33,315 nucleotides of DNA from IMG/VR virus record IMGVR_UViG_3300022602_000272, positions 1 through 33,315 of that record. One strand, written 5' to 3'. How positions within the stretch are numbered: the stretch's first letter is position 1; each line of letters opens with the position of its first letter. Origin of the DNA: a virus. Of the stretch, positions 6,494 through 12,016 are shown in pieces. The notes under the pieces were generated by a model. The model did not search any database. It was not told where the DNA came from and saw only the letters and a list, made by a program, of their open reading frames with translations. Both the position numbers and the translations under genes were made by a program.

Positions 6494-6695
6494 CTTTCAG
6501 CTCCTTGAGTCTGGCCGCCACCATCTTGCCCAGCCCCACCCAGCATCCAAGCTCGTGCTTCTCTAACTCCCTCACCCGATATCTCGCATGGTCTATCGTT
6601 GCAGGGTTCAAAGCCATCCTCGCATAATGGTCCGCAATAGTCTCCCGTGAGATATAGCGCCATGTTGATGTCTCGGATTGTGGTTGGTCGTCCAT
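6474..6695 (-). CDS. small helical phage protein, 73 aa
   Basis: The sequence reads like a true protein: a WRYISRETIADHYARMAL block, then NPATIDHARYRVRELEKHELGCWVGLGKMVAARLKEL. The pattern Y-I-S-R-x-T-I ... H-A-R-x-R-V-x-E-L-E-K ... W-x-G-L is recurrent among small proteins near phage replication genes. GGCGGTGA lies just before the ATG. It shares about 209 bases with another frame (6487-6738), and of the two this one has the stronger protein-like character along its whole length. It overlaps the resolvase start by 20 nt. Function unknown. Confidence 0.68.
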   Translation of the reverse strand: MDDQPQSETSTWRYISRETIADHYARMALNPATIDHARYRVRELEKHELGCWVGLGKMVAARLKELKDADLRN

Positions 6696-6738
6696 GCTTC
6701 ACCGCCGTCAAAAGTTCTTGTGCTTGGTAGTAGTTCAA
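6487..6738 (-). CDS. possible overlapping gene, TTG start, N-terminal half protein-like
   Basis: The start is TTG at 6738, overlapping the previous stop as TTGA, with AAAGGACG seven bases upstream, so initiation here is plausible. The first 35 residues (MNYYQAQELLTAVKHGRPTT, then IRDINMALYLTGDY) resemble a family of very small phage proteins ending near T-G-D-L/Y. Past that point the frame turns into Cys/Gly-rich sequence (GGAGQDGGGQTQGAE) that looks non-functional and is probably dictated by the other frame. Either two genes overlap, or the original short gene lost its stop. The downstream half should not be trusted. Confidence 0.4.
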   Translation of the reverse strand: MNYYQAQELLTAVKHGRPTTIRDINMALYLTGDYCGPLCEDGFEPCNDRPCEISGEGVREARAWMLGGAGQDGGGQTQGAERC

Positions 6739-6956
6739 AATTCGTCCTTTGGCTCGTAGTAGTTGGCAATACCGTGGTCAGCTTTACCAATGTTTCTGGC
6801 ACTGATTCGAGCTGTAATGGCCGCCCAGTGTTCAGGATCAGCCCAAGCATGGGCAGAGCACAAAGGTTTACCCATGTTCACGCTCCATCTGTTTGGACAG
6901 CCGTATGCAGTACACATGAGGCGGGACTCTTCTGTAGATTTATCATCGAATGACAT
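6735..6956 (-). CDS. zinc-knuckle-like phage protein, 73 aa
   Basis: The core MCTAYGCPNRWSVNMGKPLCSAHAWAD has the spacing C-x4-C...C-x2-H, suggesting one zinc site, with the A-W-A-[DE]-P-x-x-W continuation typical of small proteins beside replication genes in proteobacterial phages. It starts at 6956 after AAAGGAAAG and shares one base with the stop of the P-like gene (TAATG). The C-terminus overlaps the TTG start of the next frame. A nucleic-acid-binding helper role is possible but unproven. Confidence 0.8.
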   Translation of the reverse strand: MSFDDKSTEESRLMCTAYGCPNRWSVNMGKPLCSAHAWADPEHWAAITARISARNIGKADHGIANYYEPKDEF

Positions 6957-7351
6957 TAAAACTTTCCTTTAAAAGTACTTCTCAACTCTTTGAGTTTTTT
7001 CAAACCCTCTTCGCGGACCCGCTTTAGTTCTTCAGGGTCAACAGGTGTTGGATTGTGTTCAATCTGAATAACTCCTCTCATTGGAATTGATGGTCCAGAA
7101 TTGCATAGTTCCCTGAACTTGATGGCTGAGGGGATGAACTCAGAATTCAGGTGGTCAATGGCAAAATCCATAGATGGTTTGTAAGTCAAAAACCCACCGA
7201 TTTGCTCTTTCCACACCTCTCTCACAACATCCAAGTCAACACCATCAAAATGTCTCATAAAGGTTGCCCCATAAATTGCACCCATCTTGGTGAAAATGTA
7301 ATCAAGGCCATCATCTTTAGAGCAAAAGTTATCGTCCGAGTAATTTGACAT
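6956..7351 (-). CDS. candidate helicase-loader (replication protein P-like)
   Basis: The 131-residue protein contains VDLDVVREVWKEQIGGF (about 38-54), AIDHLNSEFIPSAIKFRELC (64-83) and a basic C-terminal helix (LKRVREEGLKKLKELRS). The order W-x4-GGF ... P-x4-FR-x-LC is the signature of lambda P-like and Burkholderia-phage replication proteins, which deliver the host DnaB helicase to the origin. Supporting context: it directly follows, with a 23-nt overlap, an O-like initiator. It is shorter than lambda P (233 residues), so it may be a minimal version. Assignment is from motif and synteny. Confidence 0.68.
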   Translation of the reverse strand: MSNYSDDNFCSKDDGLDYIFTKMGAIYGATFMRHFDGVDLDVVREVWKEQIGGFLTYKPSMDFAIDHLNSEFIPSAIKFRELCNSGPSIPMRGVIQIEHNPTPVDPEELKRVREEGLKKLKELRSTFKGKF

Positions 7352-8021
7352 TTCCGTCCCCCTTGATCAATCCACGAGTCAATCCAGACATAACACGCTG
7401 GTTCATTTGACCTTGTTTGGTCAAACCTGCGTTTTGCTCCTGCATTTGCTTCTCGTACCAAGAAATTTTGAAGGAGGCCCAGTTGCTCAGGCAACAGTAC
7501 TTCACCCCCTCTTGGTCACTCAAGTTGGCTTTTCGGAACTCGTTTTGGATTTGCTCCCAAGCAGTCTCTGTCATCGGTAGGCTTTTGGCTTTCCTGATGA
7601 TCAACCAATCACTCCAAACTTGTTGATCGACTGTGGGTGGGCAGGCAACGCCAGTTGCCTTCTTCTCTCTCTCTTTCTTTGTCTCTATCTCTGTCTCTGT
7701 CTCTGTCTCTGTCTCTGGTGCATCATCTTGATATCCTTCTGATATCACGTTGATATCATTATGATCCAGCCAATGAGACAACTTGGATAAGCATACTTCC
7801 GTATCCTTTTCTGACATTCTTAAACGGAAAGCAAGTCTTTTTACTTCAGGTATGTTTCCATCCTCTTCACTGGCTATCAACCAGAGCATTACAAGTACTT
7901 TTGCTGACTTTGGATCAAGCTCATGCCAATCAATATCGTCTAGAAGATCACGATAAAGTTTGACCCATGGTGGTTTACGATCTTTGAAATGTTGGAATTT
8001 GTGCCAATTTTTGATCTTCAT
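7329..8021 (-). CDS. O-like replication initiator
   Basis: The 230-residue protein has an N-terminal DNA-binding module of the kind seen in phage replication proteins: KPPWVKLYRDLLDDIDWHELDPKSAKVLVML (17-47) and a helix-rich EVKRLAFRLRMSEKDTEVCLSKL. A charged linker (about 91-121, rich in E-T pairs then KKEREKK) leads to a C-terminal helical domain (VWSDWLIIRKAKSLPMTETAWEQ ... WASFKISWYEKQM). In lambda the O linker region contains the origin, and here too the linker DNA holds 11-bp iterons. The ATG at 8021 has GGAG eight bases upstream and overlaps the previous stop as ATGA. Initiator function is inferred from architecture and the P-like neighbour. Confidence 0.78.
   Translation of the reverse strand: MKIKNWHKFQHFKDRKPPWVKLYRDLLDDIDWHELDPKSAKVLVMLWLIASEEDGNIPEVKRLAFRLRMSEKDTEVCLSKLSHWLDHNDINVISEGYQDDAPETETETETEIETKKEREKKATGVACPPTVDQQVWSDWLIIRKAKSLPMTETAWEQIQNEFRKANLSDQEGVKYCCLSNWASFKISWYEKQMQEQNAGLTKQGQMNQRVMSGLTRGLIKGDGNVKLLGR
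7681..7716. repeat. GTCTCT hexamer repeat, six units
   Basis: Plus-strand units GTCTCT, ATCTCT and then four GTCTCT follow without gaps, next to a further CT-rich run at 7661-7680. On the coding strand this makes the E-T repeats in the linker of the O-like protein. The strand bias (pyrimidines on plus, purines on minus) beside iterons is compatible with an unwinding or signal element of an origin, but slippage alone would also create it. Confidence 0.85.
7729..7766. repeat. 11-bp GATATC iterons, candidate replication origin
   Basis: TGATATC occurs at 7729, 7740 and 7751, exactly 11 bp apart, and a degenerate TGATCC starts at 7762 in the same phase. One helical turn between palindromic half-sites puts all copies on one DNA face, as expected for initiator binding. 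The period is not a multiple of three, so it cannot come from a repeated peptide. The position in the linker of an O-like gene mirrors lambda ori. Origin function is inferred. Confidence 0.55.
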
Positions 8022-8254
8022 GCTTCTACTCCTTCAACAACTTGAAGAACCAGAAACCTTTCTGTTGGATGCATTTTTACTAGGCGTATAGCCTCATCAA
8101 CAGCAGTATCTTTGAAGTCATGATAAGAAGTGAATCTAAAGCTTTTAGTGCCACGAGCTTGACGCATGACAACAAATTTTAGAATTAAATTATTGGATGG
8201 TTTGTCTAGAATAGGCTTGGATGCCTTAGACTTTTTGAGCGTTAGAGTCGCCAT
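8018..8254 (-). CDS. hypothetical protein, 78 aa, basic
   Basis: The start MATLTLKKSKASKPILDK at 8254 is the first ATG, with AGTAGGT upstream; an in-frame GTG at 8281 is an alternative with no clear ribosome site. The N-terminus is lysine-rich, followed by strand-like LILKFVVMRQARGTKSFRF and a helix (DTAVDEAIRLVKMHP) before a terminal strand RFLVLQVVEGV. This beta-alpha-beta appearance suggests a small folded domain, not a shadow frame. It lies between the repressor and the initiator, the slot occupied in other phages by cII-like or accessory genes, but it shows no helix-turn-helix. The 77 bases upstream to 8358 hold no gene; GGGAGCTACCC there is a weak inverted repeat. Confidence 0.72.
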   Translation of the reverse strand: MATLTLKKSKASKPILDKPSNNLILKFVVMRQARGTKSFRFTSYHDFKDTAVDEAIRLVKMHPTERFLVLQVVEGVEA

Positions 8255-8358
8255 ATACCTACTTTCATTGGTCGCTTTCACTGAAGGAACAGTAGGCAGG
8301 ACGGTGAAAGAATCGTCTCTTCGGGAGCTACCCTAGCCTTGTCCAAAATATTCTACTA

Positions 8359-8556
8359 TTAAAAAAACTCTGGGAAAAGCTCTTTTATAGTGACTAACCC
8401 TTGTGTGGCATCAATAATCTTCATGGCAAGCTTTCTCGATGGCTTTTTGTGGCCATGAATTATCAGTGATAACCAAGTTGAAGATATACCCAAATACTCA
8501 GCCATTTCATTGACTGCTCCAATTGGTTCTTCTTCAAAATACTCTTTCAATGTCAT
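8359..8556 (-). CDS. Cro/YdaS-type helix-turn-helix repressor
   Basis: The 65-residue protein has a helix-turn-helix from about residue 13 to 40: GAVNEMAEYLGISSTWLSLIIHG followed by HKKPSRKLAMKII, and ends ATQGLVTIKELFPEFF. Length, the A-x-x-LGIS...[SW]-x-x-x-x-G-x-K-x-P core and the V-T-x-x-x-LFP-x-F ending are those of Cro-like/YdaS regulators. It is encoded first on the leftward early transcript, beside divergent promoters sharing a palindrome, so it probably binds that palindrome and represses both early directions. AGAGG precedes the ATG. It has no cleavage/dimerisation domain of CI type, so whether it keeps a lysogenic state or only shuts down early genes is open. Confidence 0.85.
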   Translation of the reverse strand: MTLKEYFEEEPIGAVNEMAEYLGISSTWLSLIIHGHKKPSRKLAMKIIDATQGLVTIKELFPEFF

Positions 8557-8568
8557 TTTTTACCTCTT

Positions 8569-8604
8569 GTTGTAATTCTATTTTAATTTATAGTTAATTA
8601 CAAC
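8569..8604. promoter_or_regulatory. 9-bp inverted repeat upstream of the repressor gene
   Basis: GTTGTAATT (8569-8577) and its exact reverse complement AATTACAAC (8596-8604) flank an 18-bp A+T-only-like spacer. The repeat lies between the leftward -10 box and the repressor start, so it could be an auto-regulatory operator or form a hairpin in the 5' leader of the repressor mRNA. Confidence 0.5.
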
Positions 8605-8606
8605 AC

Positions 8607-8634
8607 TTTATAAAAGTATTTAACTTTTTGTTAA
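8607..8634 (-). promoter_or_regulatory. leftward early promoter
   Basis: On the minus strand TTAACA (-35, bases 8629-8634) and TATAAA (-10, bases 8607-8612) are separated by 16 bp, each matching consensus at five of six positions. Transcription would start near 8600 and read the repressor, the replication genes and the rest of the early leftward operon. Confidence 0.6.
8620..8634. promoter_or_regulatory. 15-bp operator candidate between divergent promoters
   Basis: TTAACTTTTTGTTAA has 5-bp arms TTAAC/GTTAA. It covers the -35 boxes of both the leftward and rightward promoters, so one bound dimer could silence both. The same arms and spacing occur in the palindrome at 3143-3157. Confidence 0.6.
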
Positions 8635-8648
8635 AACCATGATACTAT
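8620..8648 (+). promoter_or_regulatory. rightward early promoter
   Basis: TTAACT (-35, 8620-8625) is followed after 17 bp by TACTAT (-10, 8643-8648), which has the TG extension (TGA) just upstream. Both boxes match four of six consensus bases. Transcription would start near 8655, about 28 bases before the ATG at 8683. Confidence 0.5.
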
Positions 8649-8682
8649 TCGTTTGCGTCGATTTGACGTTCAGGAGAAACAC

Positions 8683-8898
8683 ATGGAAAAAATCTACTAC
8701 ACCACAAGCACAGGAATCAAAATCGGTTCGTGCTACAACCCACCTCTTCGCAATTTAAACACTGATGAAGAGCGTGTCCAAGCCGCAATTCTCGGCATCG
8801 AACATGATTGGTCTTTACGCAGAACCTCATGGTTTTGTTTGTATTGCACCTCAGTCATCACTTTTGTTTCAGTACTGATGTCATGGGTGCGGACATGA
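8683..8898 (+). CDS. small hypothetical protein with C-terminal membrane segment
   Basis: The start MEKIYYTTSTGIKIGSCY at 8683 is set by CAGGAGAAACAC directly upstream; an earlier in-frame start at 8653 has none and would lie at the transcription start. The first 50 residues are soluble (LNTDEERVQAAILGIEHDW); the end, WFCLYCTSVITFVSVLMSWV, is a likely transmembrane helix. It is the first gene of the rightward operon and joins the next by an ATGA overlap. No family is recognised. Confidence 0.72.
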   Translation: MEKIYYTTSTGIKIGSCYNPPLRNLNTDEERVQAAILGIEHDWSLRRTSWFCLYCTSVITFVSVLMSWVRT

Positions 8899-8990
8899 AC
8901 GAACACAAATTTTTTGAAATCTTTTCACGGGTGGTCTTCTTAATTGCAATGATCGTCGTGTTTTTTGATCTAACTTTTTGGAGACCATAA
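8895..8990 (+). CDS. 31-residue single-pass membrane microprotein
   Basis: The frame MNEHKFFEIFSRVVFLIAMI, then VVFFDLTFWRP, starts in an ATGA overlap with the previous gene and its TAA shares one base with the next ATG (TAATG). The middle 18 or so residues form one transmembrane helix. It is too short for most gene finders; the double overlap fit is the main support. Confidence 0.62.
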   Translation: MNEHKFFEIFSRVVFLIAMIVVFFDLTFWRP

Positions 8991-9154
8991 TGAGTAACAG
9001 AACATTTTACGAAGCATTTGACAAAATTTTTAACGAACAAGACGACATCGAATCAGACTTATGGGAGATTGAACAAAGAGCCAGAAACCTACCACCGAAA
9101 GACCTTGAACAAGTAATCCAATTTTTAACAAACCTTCAGAAAGAAACAAAATGA
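8990..9154 (+). CDS. small acidic helical protein, 54 aa
   Basis: The 54-codon frame starts MSNRTFYEAFDKIFNEQDDI and ends QFLTNLQKETK, predicted as two helices joined at LPPKDLEQV. It overlaps the preceding stop by one base and the SSB-like gene start by four (ATGA), and GGAGACC lies just upstream of the ATG. No function is recognised; position before the SSB-like gene suggests co-translation with replication genes. Confidence 0.68.
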   Translation: MSNRTFYEAFDKIFNEQDDIESDLWEIEQRARNLPPKDLEQVIQFLTNLQKETK

Positions 9155-9783
9155 GCTTTATCGTAGAACAAAAAACAGAATCAACATTCAAACCCGTACC
9201 TGCTGGATTGCATTTAGGACGTTGCTGGAGAATCATTGACCTTGGCTCACAGAAAGTTGAGTACATGGGTGAGACCAAAGTACAGCGCAAAATCATGATT
9301 GGCTGGGAGCTGTTCGGTGAAGATACCGACGGCACTCCACTCAAGACTGATGATGGAAAACCAATGTCTATCTTTAAGCAATACACCCTTAGTTGGTCTG
9401 AAAACGCCAATTTGAGGAAGGATTTGCAAGCGTGGAGGGGTAAAGCTTGGACCGACGCAGAAGCCAGCCGATTTGACCTTAAAGCGGTCCTTGGAGCGTA
9501 CTGTATGTTGAATGTGATTGTTACAAACAAAAACGGTAAAACCTACTCAAACGTGGACGGCATCGCACCTGTTCCTGCAATGATCAAGTCTTCTGGTCTT
9601 CCAGATGGGGTGAATAAAGCTCAACTGTTCACCATTGCTGACCCTGATATGCAGGTATTTGACAGCCTTAGCAATCATCTTAAACAGAAGATTGAAAATT
9701 CTCCTGAGTGGAAATCAAAAGGTCAGCCAAAAACATCAGCTCAAAGCTGGTTTGATGATATGGACGATGAAATACCCTTTTGA
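9151..9783 (+). CDS. single-stranded DNA-binding protein-like, DDEIPF tail
   Basis: The 210-residue protein has a strand-rich core (GLHLGRCWRIIDLGSQKVEY ... VQRKIMIGWELFGED ... SIFKQYTLSW, AVLGAYCMLNVIVTNKNGK) consistent with an OB-like phage SSB family related to DUF669-type replication proteins, then a polar linker and the acidic tip WFDDMDDEIPF. The D-D-x-I-P-F end is the peptide by which bacterial SSBs recruit repair and replication enzymes, and finding it at the exact C-terminus is strong support. It would coat ssDNA during phage replication and work with the exonuclease two genes downstream. Start fixed by ATGA overlap. Confidence 0.82.
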   Translation: MSFIVEQKTESTFKPVPAGLHLGRCWRIIDLGSQKVEYMGETKVQRKIMIGWELFGEDTDGTPLKTDDGKPMSIFKQYTLSWSENANLRKDLQAWRGKAWTDAEASRFDLKAVLGAYCMLNVIVTNKNGKTYSNVDGIAPVPAMIKSSGLPDGVNKAQLFTIADPDMQVFDSLSNHLKQKIENSPEWKSKGQPKTSAQSWFDDMDDEIPF

Positions 9784-9792
9784 TACTAAAGT

Positions 9793-10155
9793 ATGAAAAG
9801 TCCAAAAGACGAATTCACTATGGATATGTTTGGGGGGGATCGTCCCTCCCTTACAGGTCTAGAACTGGGTCACGCCATGGCAAAAGTGGCGGCAAACCAC
9901 GCAGGCGACGAATGGAAGACTCAAGCATATGAGTCGTTCGTCGAGTATGCAAAACACAATCATGAGTTCACAACCGAACAAGTGAGATCGGCTTGCTTAC
10001 ATTTGCCCCCACCACCTGACAAAAGAGCCTGGGGAGCTATAGCGCTGAAGGCCGTCAGAAACAATGTCGTTGAATCCAGTGGCTGGACAAGGGCAGAGAG
10101 TAAAACAGTCCACGGAATGGTAGTAACTTTGTGGCGTTCAAAAATAAACTTTTAA
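9793..10155 (+). CDS. conserved-type phage protein with RAWGAIALKA motif
   Basis: The 120-residue protein contains FTTEQVRSACLHLPPPPDKRAWGAIALKAVRNNVVESSGW followed by ESKTVHGMVVTLWRSK. The layout V-R-x...P-P-x-x-R-A-W-G-x-x-x-x-x-A...G-x-x...H-G-x-x-V-x-x-W recurs in phage replication or recombination regions and looks like a small winged-helix domain (two helices, then a beta hairpin ending in W). The N-terminal FTMDMFGGDRPSLTG is probably flexible. No enzymatic motif is visible. It precedes the exonuclease by 8 bases, so the two are probably translated together. Confidence 0.75.
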   Translation: MKSPKDEFTMDMFGGDRPSLTGLELGHAMAKVAANHAGDEWKTQAYESFVEYAKHNHEFTTEQVRSACLHLPPPPDKRAWGAIALKAVRNNVVESSGWTRAESKTVHGMVVTLWRSKINF

Positions 10156-10163
10156 AGGCAACT

Positions 10164-10919
10164 ATGATCGTAAGAGCTTCAGAATCACAACATTGGTATG
10201 ACAGAAACGGCACCCCAGCCTATTCAGTTATTGCAAAAAACGGCGTACCACGCCCTACAACGCTCAGAGACGCACGCAAGCTCAACTTGGTGCCTTCGGT
10301 TACCACCATCCTAAACGTGGCCGCCAAGCCCGCTTTAGAGGCTTGGAAGCTCAACCAAATGATGTATGCGTGTCTTACCCTTCCCAGAGTGGATGGAGAG
10401 ACTGAAGAGCGTTTTATTGAGCGTATTGTCAAAGACTCAAAAGAGCAGGCTAAAAAAGCCGCCGAGCGGGGGACCACCATCCACGGAGTCATTGAATCGT
10501 TCTATGAGGGTGTTTACCTTGCGGACTATATGGACTACCAAACGGGTGTCGATAAAGCCATGCAAGGCTCTTTTGGCACTCCAGAATGGGCAACTGAGAA
10601 GTCTTTCTGTCATGATCTTGGATTTGGCGGCAAAGTGGACCTGCACTCAAAGTCTGGACAAGGCATTGTGGTGGACTTTAAAACGAAGGAATTCACGGAC
10701 CCCAACACCGTAGACGCCTATGATGAGCACGCCATGCAGTTGGCCGCCTATCGGGTAGGACTCGGTATACCAAATGCCAGATGTGCGAATGTGTTTATCT
10801 CGGTAACGGAGCCTGGTCTCATTAAAGTTGTCGAATGGTCAGAAGACAAGATGACTCGTGCGTGGGAGATGTTTCAAGCACTCCTCACATATTGGCAAGT
10901 TAAAAACGATCACAGGTGA
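10164..10919 (+). CDS. PD-(D/E)XK exonuclease of the Cas4/RecB-like type
   Basis: The start MIVRASESQHWYD at 10164 follows AAAGGC and the stop of the previous gene; a frame extending to 10131 overlaps that gene needlessly. The 251-residue protein shows RGTTIHGVIESFYEG (His107), GFGGKVDL (Asp159), VVDFKTKEF (Asp171, Lys173) and a QLAAYRVGL helix (192-200): the H...D...D-x-K...Q-x-x-x-Y order of RecB/Cas4-like nucleases. LVPSVTTILNVAAKPALEAW at the N-terminus fits the phage members that make ssDNA ends for recombination. With the SSB-like protein it could form a phage recombination system; no annealing protein was recognised in the window. Confidence 0.85.
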   Translation: MIVRASESQHWYDRNGTPAYSVIAKNGVPRPTTLRDARKLNLVPSVTTILNVAAKPALEAWKLNQMMYACLTLPRVDGETEERFIERIVKDSKEQAKKAAERGTTIHGVIESFYEGVYLADYMDYQTGVDKAMQGSFGTPEWATEKSFCHDLGFGGKVDLHSKSGQGIVVDFKTKEFTDPNTVDAYDEHAMQLAAYRVGLGIPNARCANVFISVTEPGLIKVVEWSEDKMTRAWEMFQALLTYWQVKNDHR

Positions 10920-10922
10920 AAT

Positions 10923-11072
10923 ATGGGTTATGTTGCCGCATTTTTATGTTTTTGGGCTTGGCTGACGCACATATTCTTTTGCTTCGGTCACGCCGCATGG
11001 GGCTTCTTGCTTGCAGGAGCCATCTTCTTCCCCATTGGAATCCTACATGGGTTTTATCTTTGGTTTAACTAG
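10923..11072 (+). CDS. 49-residue membrane protein, aromatic-rich
   Basis: The frame MGYVAAFLCFWAWLTHIFFC, then FGHAAWGFLLAGAIFFPIGI, ending LHGFYLWFN, fills the gap between the exonuclease and the next gene exactly. AGGTGA precedes the ATG by 2-7 bases. Two closely spaced hydrophobic helices with many Phe and Trp are predicted. It was found by reading the gap and is short for automatic detection. A role at the inner membrane, for example superinfection exclusion, is possible but unsupported. Confidence 0.62.
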   Translation: MGYVAAFLCFWAWLTHIFFCFGHAAWGFLLAGAIFFPIGILHGFYLWFN

Positions 11073-11080
11073 GAACAATA

Positions 11081-11317
11081 ATGTCTAGAATAAAAATTGA
11101 TATTGCAGACGATGAATTTGAATTTGTAAAAGAGGCAATTGCTTATAAAGCCAAAGCTTTGATCGATTATCTTGATCAATGCAAAGCAGAATGTGAAATT
11201 AAAGATGTTGAAATCAATGGCTTTAATAATGCATTAAGAGAAATGATTGACAACCCTACCTTTAAAAAACTTGGTAGACCCCGTAAAACTGTAAGGAGAA
11301 CACGCAATGCAAAATAA
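11081..11317 (+). CDS. hypothetical protein with AT-hook-like basic tail
   Basis: The 78-residue protein is helical (FEFVKEAIAYKAKALIDYLDQCKAECEI) with a C-terminal KKLGRPRKTVRRTRNAK. G-R-P-R-K is the core of an AT-hook, which binds the minor groove of A+T-rich DNA, so DNA binding is plausible. TAGGAAC precedes the ATG. Its last 11 bases overlap the next gene. Confidence 0.72.
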   Translation: MSRIKIDIADDEFEFVKEAIAYKAKALIDYLDQCKAECEIKDVEINGFNNALREMIDNPTFKKLGRPRKTVRRTRNAK

Positions 11318-11537
11318 ATATCTATCTGAAGACGACATTAAACAAGTCTTTTTCCAAACAAAAATGGATGACCCCAATGGTTATGATTTTGATGAACTGT
11401 TGGATTTTGCCGACAAGGTGATTTTGACAGCATCATTCAATATTGCCCGTACTGAGCGTGAGTTGTGCATCGAGTTTGTTGAATCTCTCAACAGCGAAGT
11501 TGCTAAGGCTCTCAGAGAGAAAAGGGGCAATCTGTGA
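11307..11537 (+). CDS. hypothetical phage protein, 76 aa, ER-x-LC...ALREKRG
   Basis: AAGGAGAACACGCA stands before the ATG. The protein is acidic at the N-terminus (LSEDDIKQVFFQTKMDDPNGYDFDELLDF) and ends IARTERELCIEFVESLNSEVAKALREKRG. The ending resembles that of the protein at 838-1095 (REECAKIAD ... IRKRG), a pattern frequent in small phage proteins. Function unknown. Confidence 0.72.
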   Translation: MQNKYLSEDDIKQVFFQTKMDDPNGYDFDELLDFADKVILTASFNIARTERELCIEFVESLNSEVAKALREKRGNL

Positions 11538-11767
11538 CGTCTGATGACGTGATCACAGGGATACTCGGAGAAGGGTGGGACCCTGAAATCCTGCCCTACT
11601 TCTTGGACACCATGAAATCAGCATTCATCGATGCACACAGGTATCACTTCGTTCGAGACTTTGCCAAGACGTTAACTTTCAATAATAATCCAAGAGATAG
11701 ACTACAAATGAAAGAGTTTGACGAAATGTTGGACGAAAAACGCCATGATTTTGATGAAAATAACTGA
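11534..11767 (+). CDS. hypothetical protein, GTG start, 77 aa
   Basis: Translation starts at GTG 11534, whose last two bases overlap the previous TGA (GTGA); a GGGGC run just upstream may help initiation. The protein is soluble and acidic at both ends (MTSDDVITGILGEGWDPEIL; EFDEMLDEKRHDFDENN), with an aromatic middle (AHRYHFVRDFAKTL). No family recognised. Confidence 0.65.
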   Translation: MTSDDVITGILGEGWDPEILPYFLDTMKSAFIDAHRYHFVRDFAKTLTFNNNPRDRLQMKEFDEMLDEKRHDFDENN

Positions 11768-11966
11768 CGGTAAATTGGAGGCCAACTGGGATGAAATCAA
11801 ATCCTTGTCGGACGCCTACGACCGTGGTTGTCGATCAGAAGAATCATACAAAGCAAAGATATTCGCTCTTATGTTTGAAATGGGCTACAACACCGCCATG
11901 GATGACATTGAAAAGCAGGGATTGCAAATGGGCTACCTCATGACTCATACCATGGGCAACGCTTAA
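11745..11966 (+). CDS. hypothetical helical protein, last gene of the rightward operon
   Basis: The ATG at 11745 (MILMKITDGKLEANWDE) has GGACG nine bases upstream; MKITDGK at 11754 is the alternative start. It overlaps the previous gene by about 23 bases. The protein is helical (YDRGCRSEESYKAKIFALMFEMGYNTAMDDIEKQG) and rich in methionine near the C-terminus (MGYLMTHTMGNA). Function unknown. It is followed immediately by the hairpin that ends the convergent late transcript. Confidence 0.65.
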   Translation: MILMKITDGKLEANWDEIKSLSDAYDRGCRSEESYKAKIFALMFEMGYNTAMDDIEKQGLQMGYLMTHTMGNA

Positions 11967-11993
11967 AAAAAGGGGGGGACGTTAATCCCCCCC
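11964..11993 (-). terminator. intrinsic terminator of the late leftward operon
   Basis: Seven G (11972-11978) and seven C (11987-11993) form a perfect stem with an 8-base loop. Read on the minus strand the stem is followed by seven or more T (the A-run at 11964-11971), the classic terminator layout, so it ends transcripts arriving from the virion genes. On the plus strand there is no U-run, so it would be at best a weak pause there. Confidence 0.8.
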
Positions 11994-12016
11994 AAACTTC
12001 CTTTGCAAGGCAACTG

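Noticed and set aside
8282-8358. Short non-coding stretch with GGGAGCTACCC that could be a small RNA or terminator
   Set aside because: The inverted repeat has only three G-C pairs and no U-run follows; not enough to call a feature.
9030-9530. 166-codon minus-strand frame opposite the SSB-like gene
   Set aside because: The plus-strand frame is a clear SSB-like protein with the DDEIPF tail and fits its neighbours by overlaps; the antisense frame has no protein-like features.
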